Counted from the stretch's first letter, positions 34,879 through 44,749 are shown. The stretch is DNA of 64,000 bases from JANQGG01 sp964642175 (GCA_964642175.1 CAZXOK010000001.1:1-64000); one strand, 5' to 3'. Numbers and translations are program-made. The notes: generated by a model not told the origin, from the letters alone.

Positions 34879-35721
34879 ATGAAAATTGTTTTAAAAACTA
34901 TGAGTGTCAAATCCAATTATTTGATCGTCTGCTTTACCGTTTTGATGTGTCTTTTCAATACGCCACCGGCCTCTGCCCGGCATTTACCCACCCAGTTAAC
35001 GGACGATGCCACGTCATACGCCAAGGATTTCAGGCATGTTTTTTCTGCACCAGCCCGATTTACTTCTACCCAGTGGCTTGTTACAGGAACGGTTTTAGCC
35101 ACCACAGCATCACTGTTTGTGGTGGATGAAGAGGTGCGGGACTTTGCCCAGGCCAGTAAAGGTCCGTTTTTGGACCGGCTTATGCCAGTTGGCGATCTCT
35201 ACGGCCGTATGCTAACCACCGGTGGGACAAGTCTTCTGGTGTATCTTAGTGGTATTGTGTTTGATGATCCTGAAACCCGATTAACCGGCCGGGCCATGTT
35301 CGAAGCGGTAAGCTTTTCCCTGGCCATTACAGGTACGGCAAAAGTGGTATTTGGCAGAAGCCGGCCATATACCAATCGCGGCGCGATGGATTTTCGATGG
35401 TTTGAGCTTTCTCACGATAACCGCTCACTGCCATCGGGGCATGCTACAGCTTCTTTTGCGCTTTCTGGTGTATTAAGCAAACGGTTCAGCAATCCGTGGG
35501 CTACGGCAGGCTTGTATTCGCTGGCTTCACTAACCCTTATTAACCGGTTGTACGACGATATGCACTGGTTATCAGATACCTTTTTGGGAGCAGCGATAGG
35601 TACCACAATTGGCCTGGCTGTAGGTGAGAGGCTAAATAAACAAGAAGCGGGGCGTGCTTCCGGGAAAAATCCCGAGATAGCAGCCCCGCTTGAGTACTGG
35701 TCAATTAAAATTGCGTTTTAA
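34879..35721 (+). CDS. PAP2-family membrane phosphatase
   Basis: Phosphatase of the PAP2 superfamily (280 residues), acting on lipid phosphates such as undecaprenyl pyrophosphate or phosphatidic acid. The three-part active site is visible: KVVFGRSRPY, LPSGHATASF and NRLYDDMHWLSDTFLGA. A signal peptide or anchor occupies the N-terminus (about 12-34). At least four hydrophobic segments follow. The gene lies 37 bases after the amidase gene and converges on hemL, 12 bases apart. Confidence 0.9.
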   Translation: MKIVLKTMSVKSNYLIVCFTVLMCLFNTPPASARHLPTQLTDDATSYAKDFRHVFSAPARFTSTQWLVTGTVLATTASLFVVDEEVRDFAQASKGPFLDRLMPVGDLYGRMLTTGGTSLLVYLSGIVFDDPETRLTGRAMFEAVSFSLAITGTAKVVFGRSRPYTNRGAMDFRWFELSHDNRSLPSGHATASFALSGVLSKRFSNPWATAGLYSLASLTLINRLYDDMHWLSDTFLGAAIGTTIGLAVGERLNKQEAGRASGKNPEIAAPLEYWSIKIAF

Positions 35722-35733
35722 CCCAATAGCGCT

Positions 35734-37041
35734 TTAGGCATTTTGGAGTTTGTAAGCAATTTCAAGTGCTTCGTAGTTGGCCTGAATGGTTTTTTGCAAG
35801 TCTTCTTCGGTATGCATGGTTGAAATAAACATGGCTTCGAACTGAGAGCAAGCCAGGTAAATACCTCGCTCAAGCATAGCATTGAAGTAGGCTGCAAATT
35901 TTTCGGTGTCAGAGCTGTTGGCTGTTTCAAAATCCACCACATCTTTATCGGTGAAGAACAGGCAGGACATTGAGCCTACGCGGGTCTGGCAAAGGTTTAA
36001 GCCCAGTTTTTGAATGTTGTTCTTAAAGCCTTCTTCAACCATTACAGCCTTTTTCTCTAACTTTGGATACGGGTTTTCTTCAGACAAGAGTTTCAGGGTT
36101 TCCAGACCGGCTGCCATAGCCAGCGGATTTCCGGAAAGGGTACCAGCCTGATACACAGTTCCAACCGGAGACACACATTCCATGATCTCTTTCTTACCGC
36201 CATAAGCACCTACCGGCAAACCACCACCGATAACTTTACCCATTGTGGTCAGATCCGGTGTAATACCATAAACTTCCTGGGCACCCCCAAGGGCAACACG
36301 GAAACCGGTCATGACTTCATCAAAGATCAGTACAATACCTTCTTTATCGCAAAGCTCACGAAGAGCAACGAGGAATTCTTTCCTGGAAGGAACAACACCC
36401 ATGTTACCACCGATAGCTTCAATAATAACAGCGGCAATGTTTCCTTTGTTGCTTTCTACCAACTCACGAACCGATTCGATATCGTTATAGGTGGCGTTTA
36501 AGGTATCTTTAGCAGTGCCTTCGGTAACACCCGGGCTGCTTGGCGCACCCAGAGTTAAAGCGCCGGAGCCAGCTTTAATCAGGAAGCTATCGCCATGGCC
36601 ATGGTAGCACCCTTCAAATTTAATGATCTTTTCACGTTTGGTGTAGCCGCGAGCTAAACGAATAGCCGACATGGTGGCCTCAGTACCACTATTGACCATG
36701 CGAACCATTTCGACTGATGGGACCACTTTGGTGATCAATTCAGCCAATTCAATTTCCAACTCGGTTGGTGCACCGAAGCTGGTGCCATGTTCTTTCATGG
36801 TTTTTTCAATCGCTGCAACCACTCTGGGGTGAGCGTGGCCTAAAATAAACGGACCCCAGGAGCCAACATAATCGATGTAGGTATTACCGTCTACATCGGT
36901 CATGGTAGCGCCTTCGCCACGGGTAACAAACGGAGGGATGCCTCCAACGGAGTTAAATGCACGTACCGGGGAGTTTACGCCGCCGGGAATAACTTTTTTT
37001 GCTCTTTCAAAAAGCTCATTAGACTTTGTAAGATTTAGCAT
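35734..37041 (-). CDS. hemL: Glutamate-1-semialdehyde 2,1-aminomutase
   Basis: PLP enzyme that turns glutamate-1-semialdehyde into 5-aminolevulinate, the committed precursor of heme, B12 and bacteriochlorophyll in the C5 pathway. MVRMVNSGTEATMSAIRLAR, KFEGCYHGHGDS, LIFDEVMTGFRV and the PLP-lysine segment TTMGKVIGGGLPVGAYGG are all characteristic. The N-terminus FERAKKVIPGGVNSPVRAFNSVGG is diagnostic. Length of 435 residues is normal. It supplies the pathway in which bchZ acts. Confidence 0.97.
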   Translation of the reverse strand: MLNLTKSNELFERAKKVIPGGVNSPVRAFNSVGGIPPFVTRGEGATMTDVDGNTYIDYVGSWGPFILGHAHPRVVAAIEKTMKEHGTSFGAPTELEIELAELITKVVPSVEMVRMVNSGTEATMSAIRLARGYTKREKIIKFEGCYHGHGDSFLIKAGSGALTLGAPSSPGVTEGTAKDTLNATYNDIESVRELVESNKGNIAAVIIEAIGGNMGVVPSRKEFLVALRELCDKEGIVLIFDEVMTGFRVALGGAQEVYGITPDLTTMGKVIGGGLPVGAYGGKKEIMECVSPVGTVYQAGTLSGNPLAMAAGLETLKLLSEENPYPKLEKKAVMVEEGFKNNIQKLGLNLCQTRVGSMSCLFFTDKDVVDFETANSSDTEKFAAYFNAMLERGIYLACSQFEAMFISTMHTEEDLQKTIQANYEALEIAYKLQNA

Positions 37042-37136
37042 GTTCAGGACGCTTTATTGGTGATGTTATATAAATAACCTGGGTTAATCCAGTGTGATTA
37101 ATGTTGTAGATGTGGAAGATAAAATTTTAGCTCATA

Positions 37137-37175
37137 CAAAAAAATCTCCCGGTAAAGAATGGGAGATTTAAAAAG
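37137..37175 (-). terminator. Intrinsic terminator of the recO-htrA operon
   Basis: AAATCTCCC (37142-37150) pairs with GGGAGATTT (37161-37169), loop of 10. On the minus strand a run of T follows (complement of 37135-37144). Confidence 0.85.
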
Positions 37176-37219
37176 TGAGAAATCTATTTAAAGGGCTCAA
37201 GAAATGGCTGCCAGATACA

Positions 37220-38758
37220 TCAGGGTTTTTCCAGGGCTAAAAACAAGGGTGAGCGTGAATAAGGTTTTCTGATCTTTAATAGAAGGGCCTCACCTGATGA
37301 CGCTTTATTGATGGCACTTGAGAATTCCTCAACATTATGTATTGGAGATTGGTTGATTTCAAGAATGATGTCTTCTTTCTGAATGCCTTTGGAAAATGCG
37401 TCGCCCAGCGGGTGGCTTTTACTGACCAGTACGCCATGATCCAGTTTCAGGGTATTCTTTTGTTTTAATGGCAGCGGCTCAACTTCAAGTCCGAACAATT
37501 TTTTTGGTTTTACGATTTCAGCTCGTTTTGGTGGTGTTGAGCTTTTAAGCGGTTTGAGCTTTAAAGAAACTGATTTCATGCTGTTGTTGCGCCAAATCTT
37601 CAGATCAAGACGGTCACCCGGCTTTTTGCTGGCTACATAGGCCTGAAGCTCGTTGCGTTCTTTGAAAGTTTGCTGATCAATTTGCAGGATAATATCCATT
37701 TGCTGAAGACCGGCTTCCAAACCCGGACTGTCTGGTAATACATCCTGAACCAGTACGCCATATGGCACCTCCATATTCAGGGCTTTAGCCATGGTTGCGT
37801 CTATATCCCCCAAAACTATGCCTATATACCCACGATGTACCTGCCCATATTGGATAATATCTTCTGAGACGCGTTTTGCCAGGTTAATGGGCACTGCAAA
37901 CCCGTACCCCTGGTAACCACCGTTTCTGGAGGCGATAGCCGTATTAATTCCGATCAGTTCGCCGTTAAGGTTGATCAAAGCTCCTCCGCTGTTACCCGGA
38001 TTAATTGCCGCATCTGTTTGAATGAAGTTTTCAACCCCAAAACTATCTCTGATGATGTTAATATTTCTGTTTTTTGCACTCACAATACCTGCAGTTATGG
38101 TGGAGCTTAACTGAAATGGATTGCCTACAGCCATCACCCATTCGCCAACAGCCACATTATCCGAATTTCCAAGGGCGGCTACAGGCAAGCTTTCGGCCTT
38201 GATTTTCAGGATCGCAAGGTCTGTTAATGGATCGCTGCCAATAAGCTCGGCAGTAAATTGTCTTTTGTCGTATAGCGTTATGGTGATATTTTGAATAGCG
38301 CTTGATGTGCTGATTACATGCTCATTTGTTATAATATACCCATCTTTACTGATGATTACTCCCGATCCCGAGCCTATGGAAGGAGAGTCAGGGATTTTTG
38401 GATGCCATTTATGGAAGTTCTCGGGAGTTTTGCCCTGTTGTTCATCTTCTTCGGAAAAATAGTCGTGAAATTCATCTAAATACTGCCTGAGCTTTTCTGA
38501 ATTTATCGGGGCGGATTTTACCTGAACGCTAACTACGGTTGGCAGGTTATCCCTGGCTATAGTTTTAAAAAGTTGATTAAAGTTAGTTGGTGGCAAACCG
38601 GATAAGTCGAGACCAGGGCGCTCTTTACCAAGTTGAACGGTTGGTATTTCATTGGCAGTGGTATTATTGGTTTGTTTAAAACCGATTAATCCAATAACAC
38701 CAATTAAAACACCTATGGTAACCAGGCCAATTGCAAAAGTATATGTCAGCTTTTTCAC
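37220..38758 (-). CDS. DegP/HtrA-type periplasmic serine protease (Do family)
   Basis: Membrane-anchored or exported quality-control protease of 512 residues. The N-terminus (about 3-28) is one hydrophobic helix. The trypsin-like domain carries the triad in ITNEHVIS (His), PLTDLAILKI (Asp) and NPGNSGGALIN (Ser). Two PDZ domains follow (about 300-395 and 415-505: GYIGIVLGDI, GVLVQDVLPDSPGLEAGL, and GVLVSKSHPLGDAFSKGI). The start codon is GTG. It lies 24 bases after recO and is probably cotranscribed with it. Confidence 0.93.
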   Translation of the reverse strand: MKKLTYTFAIGLVTIGVLIGVIGLIGFKQTNNTTANEIPTVQLGKERPGLDLSGLPPTNFNQLFKTIARDNLPTVVSVQVKSAPINSEKLRQYLDEFHDYFSEEDEQQGKTPENFHKWHPKIPDSPSIGSGSGVIISKDGYIITNEHVISTSSAIQNITITLYDKRQFTAELIGSDPLTDLAILKIKAESLPVAALGNSDNVAVGEWVMAVGNPFQLSSTITAGIVSAKNRNINIIRDSFGVENFIQTDAAINPGNSGGALINLNGELIGINTAIASRNGGYQGYGFAVPINLAKRVSEDIIQYGQVHRGYIGIVLGDIDATMAKALNMEVPYGVLVQDVLPDSPGLEAGLQQMDIILQIDQQTFKERNELQAYVASKKPGDRLDLKIWRNNSMKSVSLKLKPLKSSTPPKRAEIVKPKKLFGLEVEPLPLKQKNTLKLDHGVLVSKSHPLGDAFSKGIQKEDIILEINQSPIHNVEEFSSAINKASSGEALLLKIRKPYSRSPLFLALEKP

Positions 38759-38782
38759 AACAATAAATTTATCTAAGCTTTC

Positions 38783-39565
38783 TCAGGAGAGCAATTGCAT
38801 GGATATGTCTCTGGAACGAAGTGGAGGCAAATGCTCTACATGAAAACGAATATAAGTGTCCAGAACCTTGTATAATTCACTATAAACGCGTTTGGGTATC
38901 AAAAGATTTTGAATCTCTGAAAGTTTTGCTTCAGAAAGCTCAAGTAAGGTTTGATAGGCCAGTGGGCTAATGGCAGGATTTTTATGAACTAATCTGTTAG
39001 CATGTTCCACTAAACAAATTCCACCAAGATCGGGAACCAGAATAAGCTTTTTGGAGTGGATTGTAATCTCGTCTTGCCTGATAGGTTTTTTTGTGTAGGC
39101 GCACTCCAAAAAACTGGGTTTAAATCCCAACAAGCCAATTAACCGGATTTGAAAATAAAACAGAATTCCGTCGGCATTGGCCCCGGGTTTTGAAAGTTCT
39201 AATAACACACTGGCAAGTACATTGTATAAAGTGATGTGTTTATCCTGTTCTTCTGTAGCGTGGCGTATTAATTCTAAAATCTGATGCAAGACACTATAGC
39301 TTTCAAGGGTATGCTCAGAAAGCAGAAAACTGTGCCTGAGTGAACCGTCGGAAATGACCTGCATTTGCCGAGTGGGTTTTACATAAAGAACGGCTTCTAC
39401 ACAATTGCCTGTTTCAAACAGAGAGGCGTATTTATTTCCCGGCTTTTTATATCCTTTGGCAATTGCTGAAATTTTACCAAACTCTTTGCTAAACAGAGTA
39501 ATAATTTTAGATTGATCACTATAATCAATAGCTCTTAAAACAATGCAATCCGTTTTTTGAATCAT
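38783..39565 (-). CDS. recO: DNA repair protein RecO
   Basis: Recombination mediator of the RecFOR pathway that loads RecA on SSB-coated DNA. The N-terminal OB fold has TDCIVLRAIDYSDQSKIITLFSKEFGKISAIAKGYKKP, read in parts as TDCIVLR, DYSDQSK and KEFGKI. The C-terminal helical domain starts near 80. The zinc site of RecO is degenerate: LECAYTKK and GGICLVEH keep only the first cysteine of each CxxC pair. Length of 260 residues is normal. Confidence 0.9.
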   Translation of the reverse strand: MIQKTDCIVLRAIDYSDQSKIITLFSKEFGKISAIAKGYKKPGNKYASLFETGNCVEAVLYVKPTRQMQVISDGSLRHSFLLSEHTLESYSVLHQILELIRHATEEQDKHITLYNVLASVLLELSKPGANADGILFYFQIRLIGLLGFKPSFLECAYTKKPIRQDEITIHSKKLILVPDLGGICLVEHANRLVHKNPAISPLAYQTLLELSEAKLSEIQNLLIPKRVYSELYKVLDTYIRFHVEHLPPLRSRDISMQLLS

Positions 39566-39776
39566 TCGATCTTTAAACCGCCGGTTTCAGAATTTTCATA
39601 TTTTCAAGCTTTATAGTAGCAAGAATGTTCATGATCTGAAAATAAAAATATGGGTTTGTTTTTGAGGGTCTTCGTAGTTTTAAAGACCATACACTCATAT
39701 CAAATCTCAGTAAATCAAATTTTGTTTTACTTTTTCAGATTACACGTGTATATTAAAAACTTTCTCTAAATGAAGT

Positions 39777-40349
39777 ATGAGTGGGTTGAAAAGGTTGGGT
39801 AAGGCCAACGGCATTTTTATTGTTAAGATTGCCGGGCTCACATCCGGATCTCATCAGCATACCTGCAAGGTAAAGGCTGATGACTTTAATGATCCCGATA
39901 TAACAGCAGAGCTTTTCCCAAATGATATAGATGTAGATATAATCCTGCATAAATCTCATTCCGAAATTGTAGCCGACATTACTGTAGCGGCTTATGTAAA
40001 ACTGGAATGCGATTTGTGTTTAAGACCTGTTGAGCGGCTCATTGAAGGGAGTTACAAGGTCTTTTTTTTATTTGAAGCAACAGGCTTATCAGACAACGAT
40101 GATGATGTTAGGGTTATAGATAAAACCGCATCTGAGATTGATTTGTATGAAGATGTTCGCGAAACGATGCTCCTGGCTGTTCCTATCAAGAATGTCTGTG
40201 AAGATACAACAACCTGCCAGCAACATTTAAAAAAGAATCAATCCGTTACTTACACCAGGGTTGAGGCCAGCTCTGAAACTGAAGAAGAATCAGATGCCGA
40301 ATGGAAAAAGGCATTACGAGAAATTGAGAATAAGTTAAAATCAAATTAG
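39777..40349 (+). CDS. YceD/DUF177 family protein
   Basis: A 190-residue protein of the YceD family, which nearly always precedes rpmF and is implicated in 23S rRNA accumulation. ADITVAAYVKLECDLCLRPVERLIEGSYKVFF gives the diagnostic C-x2-C segment, seen as LECDLCLRP. DLYEDVRETMLLAVPIKNVC matches the conserved second block with LxxxVRE.LLLxLP. The tail is acidic. Cytoplasmic. It starts the cluster yceD-rpmF-plsX-fab-rnc, 9 bases before rpmF. Confidence 0.88.
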   Translation: MSGLKRLGKANGIFIVKIAGLTSGSHQHTCKVKADDFNDPDITAELFPNDIDVDIILHKSHSEIVADITVAAYVKLECDLCLRPVERLIEGSYKVFFLFEATGLSDNDDDVRVIDKTASEIDLYEDVRETMLLAVPIKNVCEDTTTCQQHLKKNQSVTYTRVEASSETEEESDAEWKKALREIENKLKSN

Positions 40350-40358
40350 ATAACAATC

Positions 40359-40553
40359 ATGGCACATCCTAAAGCGAAACAATCGAAATCCAGACGCGAT
40401 AAACGCCGGGCCCAATATAATGCAAAAACAAAAGAGCCAAGTTTAACCACCTGTCAGGCCACGGGTCAGCAGCACCTGACTCATCGTGCGCACTGGCATG
40501 ATGGCAAACTTTACTTTAAAGGTAAAGTTGTAATGACTAAAGAAAACGCTTAA
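40359..40553 (+). CDS. rpmF: 50S ribosomal protein L32
   Basis: Small large-subunit protein of 64 residues. The start MAHPKAKQSKSRRDKRRAQ matches the L32 MAVPKxKxSKSRRxxRRA pattern. The remainder has LTTCQATGQQHLTHRAHWHDGKLYFKGK, seen as LTTCQATGQ and HLTHRAHWHDG. Two of the zinc cysteines of other L32 forms are missing, as is common in Bacteroidota and Chlorobiota. Confidence 0.95.
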   Translation: MAHPKAKQSKSRRDKRRAQYNAKTKEPSLTTCQATGQQHLTHRAHWHDGKLYFKGKVVMTKENA

Positions 40554-40638
40554 CGGTAAGCAGTTCATACCTTTTTTGTATTATTTTCTGTATCTTGATT
40601 TTTCAAAACAGATTTAAAAAACCTTAATCATTAGCTTA

Positions 40639-41661
40639 ATGGTTACAATTGCTGTAGATGCAATGGGGGGTGATTTTGCGCCTAAAAACGTAGTTGAAGG
40701 TGCGATATTGGCGTTAAAAGAAGCGCCAGGAAAATTTAAGATCATCCTGACCGGCCAAAAAGAAAAAGTCCAGCCAATTTTAGATCAACACAACGCCAGT
40801 TCCCTCCCGATTGAGTTGATAGATACACCTCAAGTGATAGAAATGCATGAATCTGCTTCTTCAGCAGTGAAATCAAAGCAGGATTCATCCATGGTCAGAG
40901 GTCTGATGCTTTGTAAAGAAGGGAAAGCTGATGGTTTTGTGAGCGCTGGTAATACCGGTGCCCAGATGGCTGCTTCATTACTGGTTCTTGGACGCCTCGA
41001 AAAAGTTATGCGACCAACCATTGGCGCATATTTCCCTTCAGTCTCCGGTGTGACAATGGTATATGATATTGGCGCTAACATCGATTGCAAACCCGAGCAT
41101 TTGGTTCAGTTTGCCGAAATGGCCTCCATTTACCTGCTGTATGCCGGACATATTGAAAATCCTAAAGTTGGGCTTTTGAATGTTGGCGCAGAAGAAAGCA
41201 AGGGAACCGAAGTCCTCAAACAAACTCATCAATTGTTAAAAGATGCTCACGAACATGGTAAGCTGAATTTTGTGGGCAACATCGAAGGCGGTGATATTTT
41301 ATTCAGCAAAGTCAATATTGTGCTTTGTGATGGCCTGGATGGCAATATGCTGCTCAAATTTGGTGAAAGTATGCCTCATTTTCTGGGCGGGTTGTTTAAA
41401 GCGGCTGTTGGTAAGCTGGTTAAAGAACAAAAAATCAACCCGGAATCTGCCGAAGTTGTTGGAAAAGCATTCAAAGAGATGTTTGCCAGTTTTGATGATG
41501 AGCATTATGGTGGCGTGCCTTTACTGGGTGTAAATGGTGTGTCCATTATTGGCCACGGCCGTTCATCAGCTACCGCAATTAAGAATATGATCTTCAGGGC
41601 TGAAGAAATGATAGACCAGCAGGTTAATGCCCATATCGCCGAAGTATTAAAAGATAACTAA
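40639..41661 (+). CDS. plsX: Phosphate acyltransferase PlsX
   Basis: Makes acyl-phosphate from acyl-ACP, which PlsY then uses to start phospholipid synthesis. The opening VTIAVDAMGGDFAPKNVVEGA is diagnostic, as are SMVRGL, GKADGFVSAGNTGAQMA, LLNVGAEESKGTE and LLGVNGVSIIGHGRSS. Length of 340 residues is normal. It sits 85 bases after rpmF and 60 before fabH. Confidence 0.96.
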   Translation: MVTIAVDAMGGDFAPKNVVEGAILALKEAPGKFKIILTGQKEKVQPILDQHNASSLPIELIDTPQVIEMHESASSAVKSKQDSSMVRGLMLCKEGKADGFVSAGNTGAQMAASLLVLGRLEKVMRPTIGAYFPSVSGVTMVYDIGANIDCKPEHLVQFAEMASIYLLYAGHIENPKVGLLNVGAEESKGTEVLKQTHQLLKDAHEHGKLNFVGNIEGGDILFSKVNIVLCDGLDGNMLLKFGESMPHFLGGLFKAAVGKLVKEQKINPESAEVVGKAFKEMFASFDDEHYGGVPLLGVNGVSIIGHGRSSATAIKNMIFRAEEMIDQQVNAHIAEVLKDN

Positions 41662-41721
41662 GTTTTTATAACCCAAAGGTTTAAAAATACCTTAGATAAA
41701 GGGGTAACCAATCGCATTCGA

Positions 41722-42708
41722 ATGAAAGCAGCAATAACAGCCACGAGTAAATTTGTCCCCCAGGACGTGCTTTCCAATCATGATCTGGAAAAAATGATCG
41801 ATACCAATGATGAATGGATAAAAACACGTACAGGTATTTCAGAAAGACGCATTTTAAAAGATCCCTCCAAAGCCACAGCCTATATGTGCGGCGAAGTGGC
41901 CAAAGACATTCTGAACAAAGGGGGTATCTCGGCCGAAGAGATTGATTTAATCATAGTGGGTACCATAACACCGGATATGGTTTTTCCGGCAACAGCCTGC
42001 CTGGTTCAGGATATTATTGGGGCGAAAAATGCATGGGGGTTTGATCTCTCTGGGGCATGCTCAGGCTTTTTGTATTCTCTGGTAACCGCTGCCCAGTTTA
42101 TTGAAGCCGGTACCCATAAAAAAATTCTGGTTTTTGGTGCCGATAAAATGTCGTCAATTACAGACTTCACTGATCGTACCACAGCCATTTTATTTGGTGA
42201 TGGTGCCGGTGGTGTGCTTCTGGAACCGGCCGAAGAAGGGTACGGATTACTGGATCATCATATGTATGCCGATGGTACAACCGGTAAAGATCATATTTAT
42301 ATGCTGGCCGGTGGAAGCCTAAGACCTTCTTCACATGAGACGGTTGACCAGAAAATGCATGCCATACGTCAGAATGGTAAAGTGGTTTTCAAATCAGCTG
42401 TGGTTGGCATGGCCGATGCAGCCCTGGAAATGATGGAAAATAATAATTTAAAAGGCAGTGATGTGGCTTACCTGATTCCTCACCAGGCCAATCATCGCAT
42501 TATATCCGCCACTGCTGAGCGTATGAATATTGATTTGAGTAAAGTAGGTATCAACATAGATAAATATGGTAATACCACAGGTGGAACCATTCCGATTTGT
42601 TTGGCTGAACTGGATGAAGCCGGTAAATTGAACCGGGGTGATAATCTGTTGTTAGTGAGTTTTGGAGCCGGATATACCTGGGGTGGTGCCTACTTGAAAT
42701 GGCAATAA
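41722..42708 (+). CDS. fabH: 3-oxoacyl-ACP synthase III
   Basis: Starts fatty-acid synthesis by condensing an acyl-CoA with malonyl-ACP. The catalytic triad is visible: Cys113 in DLSGACSGFLYSL, His in IPHQANHRI and Asn in KYGNTTGGTIP. NDEWIKTRTGISERR and LFGDGAGGVLLE are further family marks. Length is 328 residues. Confidence 0.97.
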   Translation: MKAAITATSKFVPQDVLSNHDLEKMIDTNDEWIKTRTGISERRILKDPSKATAYMCGEVAKDILNKGGISAEEIDLIIVGTITPDMVFPATACLVQDIIGAKNAWGFDLSGACSGFLYSLVTAAQFIEAGTHKKILVFGADKMSSITDFTDRTTAILFGDGAGGVLLEPAEEGYGLLDHHMYADGTTGKDHIYMLAGGSLRPSSHETVDQKMHAIRQNGKVVFKSAVVGMADAALEMMENNNLKGSDVAYLIPHQANHRIISATAERMNIDLSKVGINIDKYGNTTGGTIPICLAELDEAGKLNRGDNLLLVSFGAGYTWGGAYLKWQ

Positions 42709-42729
42709 ACTTATAAACAGGACAGTTTT

Positions 42730-43647
42730 ATGAAAGCTATTGTTTTTCCCGGTCAGGGCTCACAATACCCATCTATGGCTAAGGATATTTGTGAAGCATA
42801 TCCCGAATGCATGGATATGGCAAAACAAGCCGATGAGATTGTCGGGTTTTCCATTTCTGATATCATGTTCAAGGCCGAAGGTAACGAGCTTAAACAAACC
42901 AAATACACCCAGCCGGCCATCTTTTTACACAGTATGCTTCTGGCAAGATTTCTTGATAAACAGGATGTTGTGATGACAGCCGGACACAGCCTTGGCGAGT
43001 ACAGTGCTTTATGCTTCTCAGAATCGCTGAGCTTTGAAGATGCCATGAAGATTGTTTCCATCAGGGGACGCCTGATGCAGGAAGCCGGGGAGAAAAACCC
43101 GGGTTCTATGGCTGCAATAATTGGGGTGTCTAACGAAAACCTGAACGATCTCTTAAGGGAATGCAATTCAATTGGCACGATCCAGGCAGCAAACTTTAAC
43201 TCTCCCGGCCAGGTGGTGCTTTCCGGAGATGTGCAAGCAATTAAACACTCTCTTGGTTTGGCCAAGGAAAAAGGGGCGAAAATTGCCAAAGAATTAGAAG
43301 TATCCGGAGCATTCCACTCATCATTAATGAAACCGGCACAAAATGAACTGGCTGCAGAGCTCAACAAGATCAACATCAAAGATGCCATTATTCCTGTCTG
43401 TATGAATACGGTGGCCCAACCGGTAAAACAAGCAGATTCCATCCGAGAGAATCTCGTTAATCAGCTTACCAGCCCGGTCTTGTGGGAACAGTCGGTTCAA
43501 CATATGATCAAGGGAGGGATTAAAGAATTTATGGAAGTGGGACCTCAGAAAGTCCTTCAGGGCTTGATCAAAAGAATTGAGCGGTCGACAACCCTTTCGG
43601 GAATAGATACTGCCGAGCAATTATCCACATTATTAAATCCGGCATAA
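42730..43647 (+). CDS. fabD: Malonyl-CoA:ACP transacylase
   Basis: Loads malonyl groups onto acyl carrier protein. VFPGQGSQYPSMAKD and TAGHSLGEYSALCF with the nucleophile Ser87 are diagnostic. His in VSGAFHSSLM completes the catalytic pair, and the Gln of GQGSQ and Arg117-type residue in RGRLMQEA help bind malonate. Length is 305 residues. Same operon, 21 bases after fabH. Confidence 0.97.
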   Translation: MKAIVFPGQGSQYPSMAKDICEAYPECMDMAKQADEIVGFSISDIMFKAEGNELKQTKYTQPAIFLHSMLLARFLDKQDVVMTAGHSLGEYSALCFSESLSFEDAMKIVSIRGRLMQEAGEKNPGSMAAIIGVSNENLNDLLRECNSIGTIQAANFNSPGQVVLSGDVQAIKHSLGLAKEKGAKIAKELEVSGAFHSSLMKPAQNELAAELNKINIKDAIIPVCMNTVAQPVKQADSIRENLVNQLTSPVLWEQSVQHMIKGGIKEFMEVGPQKVLQGLIKRIERSTTLSGIDTAEQLSTLLNPA

Positions 43648-43657
43648 AATAAGCATT

Positions 43658-44407
43658 ATGGAAATTAGTTTAAATGGAAAAGCCGCACTGGTAACTGGCG
43701 GAACAAGAGGTATCGGGCGTGCTATTGTCAGGCATCTGGCACTAGCCGGCGCTAATATCGCTTTCACATACCGGTCATCGGCTCAGGTTGCCGAAGAAGT
43801 AACCAAAGACATTGAAGCATTGGGTGTAAAAGCCCTGGCCATTCAAAGCGATGCATCTGATTTTAACCAGGCACAATCAGTTATCAGCCAGGTGGTTGAA
43901 TCTTTCGGGGCACTGGATATCCTGGTCAATAATGCCGGTATTACACGCGATACTTTGCTACTTCGCATGACGGAATCACAATGGGATGAAGTTATGGACA
44001 ACAACCTGAAAAGTGTTTTTAACTATACCAAAGCGGCTGCAAAACCCATGATGCAGAAACGGGCCGGACGGATAATTAATATCGGCTCAATTGTTGGAAT
44101 TATGGGCAATGCCGGCCAGGCCAACTACTCGGCAACCAAAGCCGGTATGATTGGTTTTACCAAATCGGTGGCTAAAGAATTTGCTTCACGAAACATCCTG
44201 GTCAATACGATTGCGCCCGGTTGGATTTCTACTGAAATGACCGAGAAACTCTCAGAAGATCAGCTAAGCAAAATTGCCGAAGCCATTCCGTTAAAAAAAG
44301 CTGGCAGTGCCGAAGATGTGGCAAATGCTGTTCTGTTTTTAGCCAGTGATATGTCGGGATATATTACCGGATCAACCCTTCAGGTAGATGGCGGCATGGC
44401 CATGTAA
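43658..44407 (+). CDS. fabG: 3-oxoacyl-ACP reductase
   Basis: NADPH-dependent short-chain dehydrogenase that reduces the beta-keto group in each elongation cycle. ALVTGGTRGIGRAI binds the cofactor, NNAGITRDTLLLRM and NIGSIVGIMGNAGQANYSATKAG carry the Asn-Ser-Tyr-Lys catalytic set, and GWISTEMTEKL and SDMSGYITGSTLQVDGGM the C-terminal marks. Length is 249 residues. It lies 10 bases after fabD. Confidence 0.97.
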   Translation: MEISLNGKAALVTGGTRGIGRAIVRHLALAGANIAFTYRSSAQVAEEVTKDIEALGVKALAIQSDASDFNQAQSVISQVVESFGALDILVNNAGITRDTLLLRMTESQWDEVMDNNLKSVFNYTKAAAKPMMQKRAGRIINIGSIVGIMGNAGQANYSATKAGMIGFTKSVAKEFASRNILVNTIAPGWISTEMTEKLSEDQLSKIAEAIPLKKAGSAEDVANAVLFLASDMSGYITGSTLQVDGGMAM

Positions 44408-44509
44408 ATCGCCTGAAGTTTTGCACATGACTTTTAGATTCGTATATTCGCTATATTTTTTATTTAAATTTTGCTTTTCAATTAAAAAACTATTTACCGG
44501 AGGAAAAAA

Positions 44510-44749
44510 ATGAGTGCAGCGGAAATCAAAGATCAAGTTTATGATATAATTGTTTCCAAAATGGGTGTTGGAAAAGAACAAATCAAAGATGATTCCAAAT
44601 TCACAGATGATTTAGGTGCAGATTCATTGGATACAGTTGAGCTGATCATGGAATTTGAAAATAAATTCGGCATTCAGATCCCTGATGAAGAGGCAGAAAA
44701 AATTGCTACTGTTCAGGATGCAATTAACTACATTGCTGAAAAGAAATAA
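44510..44749 (+). CDS. acpP: Acyl carrier protein
   Basis: Carrier of the growing acyl chain, 79 residues and strongly acidic. The phosphopantetheine site is Ser39 in DDLGADSLDTVELIMEFE. A strong Shine-Dalgarno GGAGG at 44499-44503 and a 102-base leader after fabG fit its expected high expression. Confidence 0.97.
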   Translation: MSAAEIKDQVYDIIVSKMGVGKEQIKDDSKFTDDLGADSLDTVELIMEFENKFGIQIPDEEAEKIATVQDAINYIAEKK

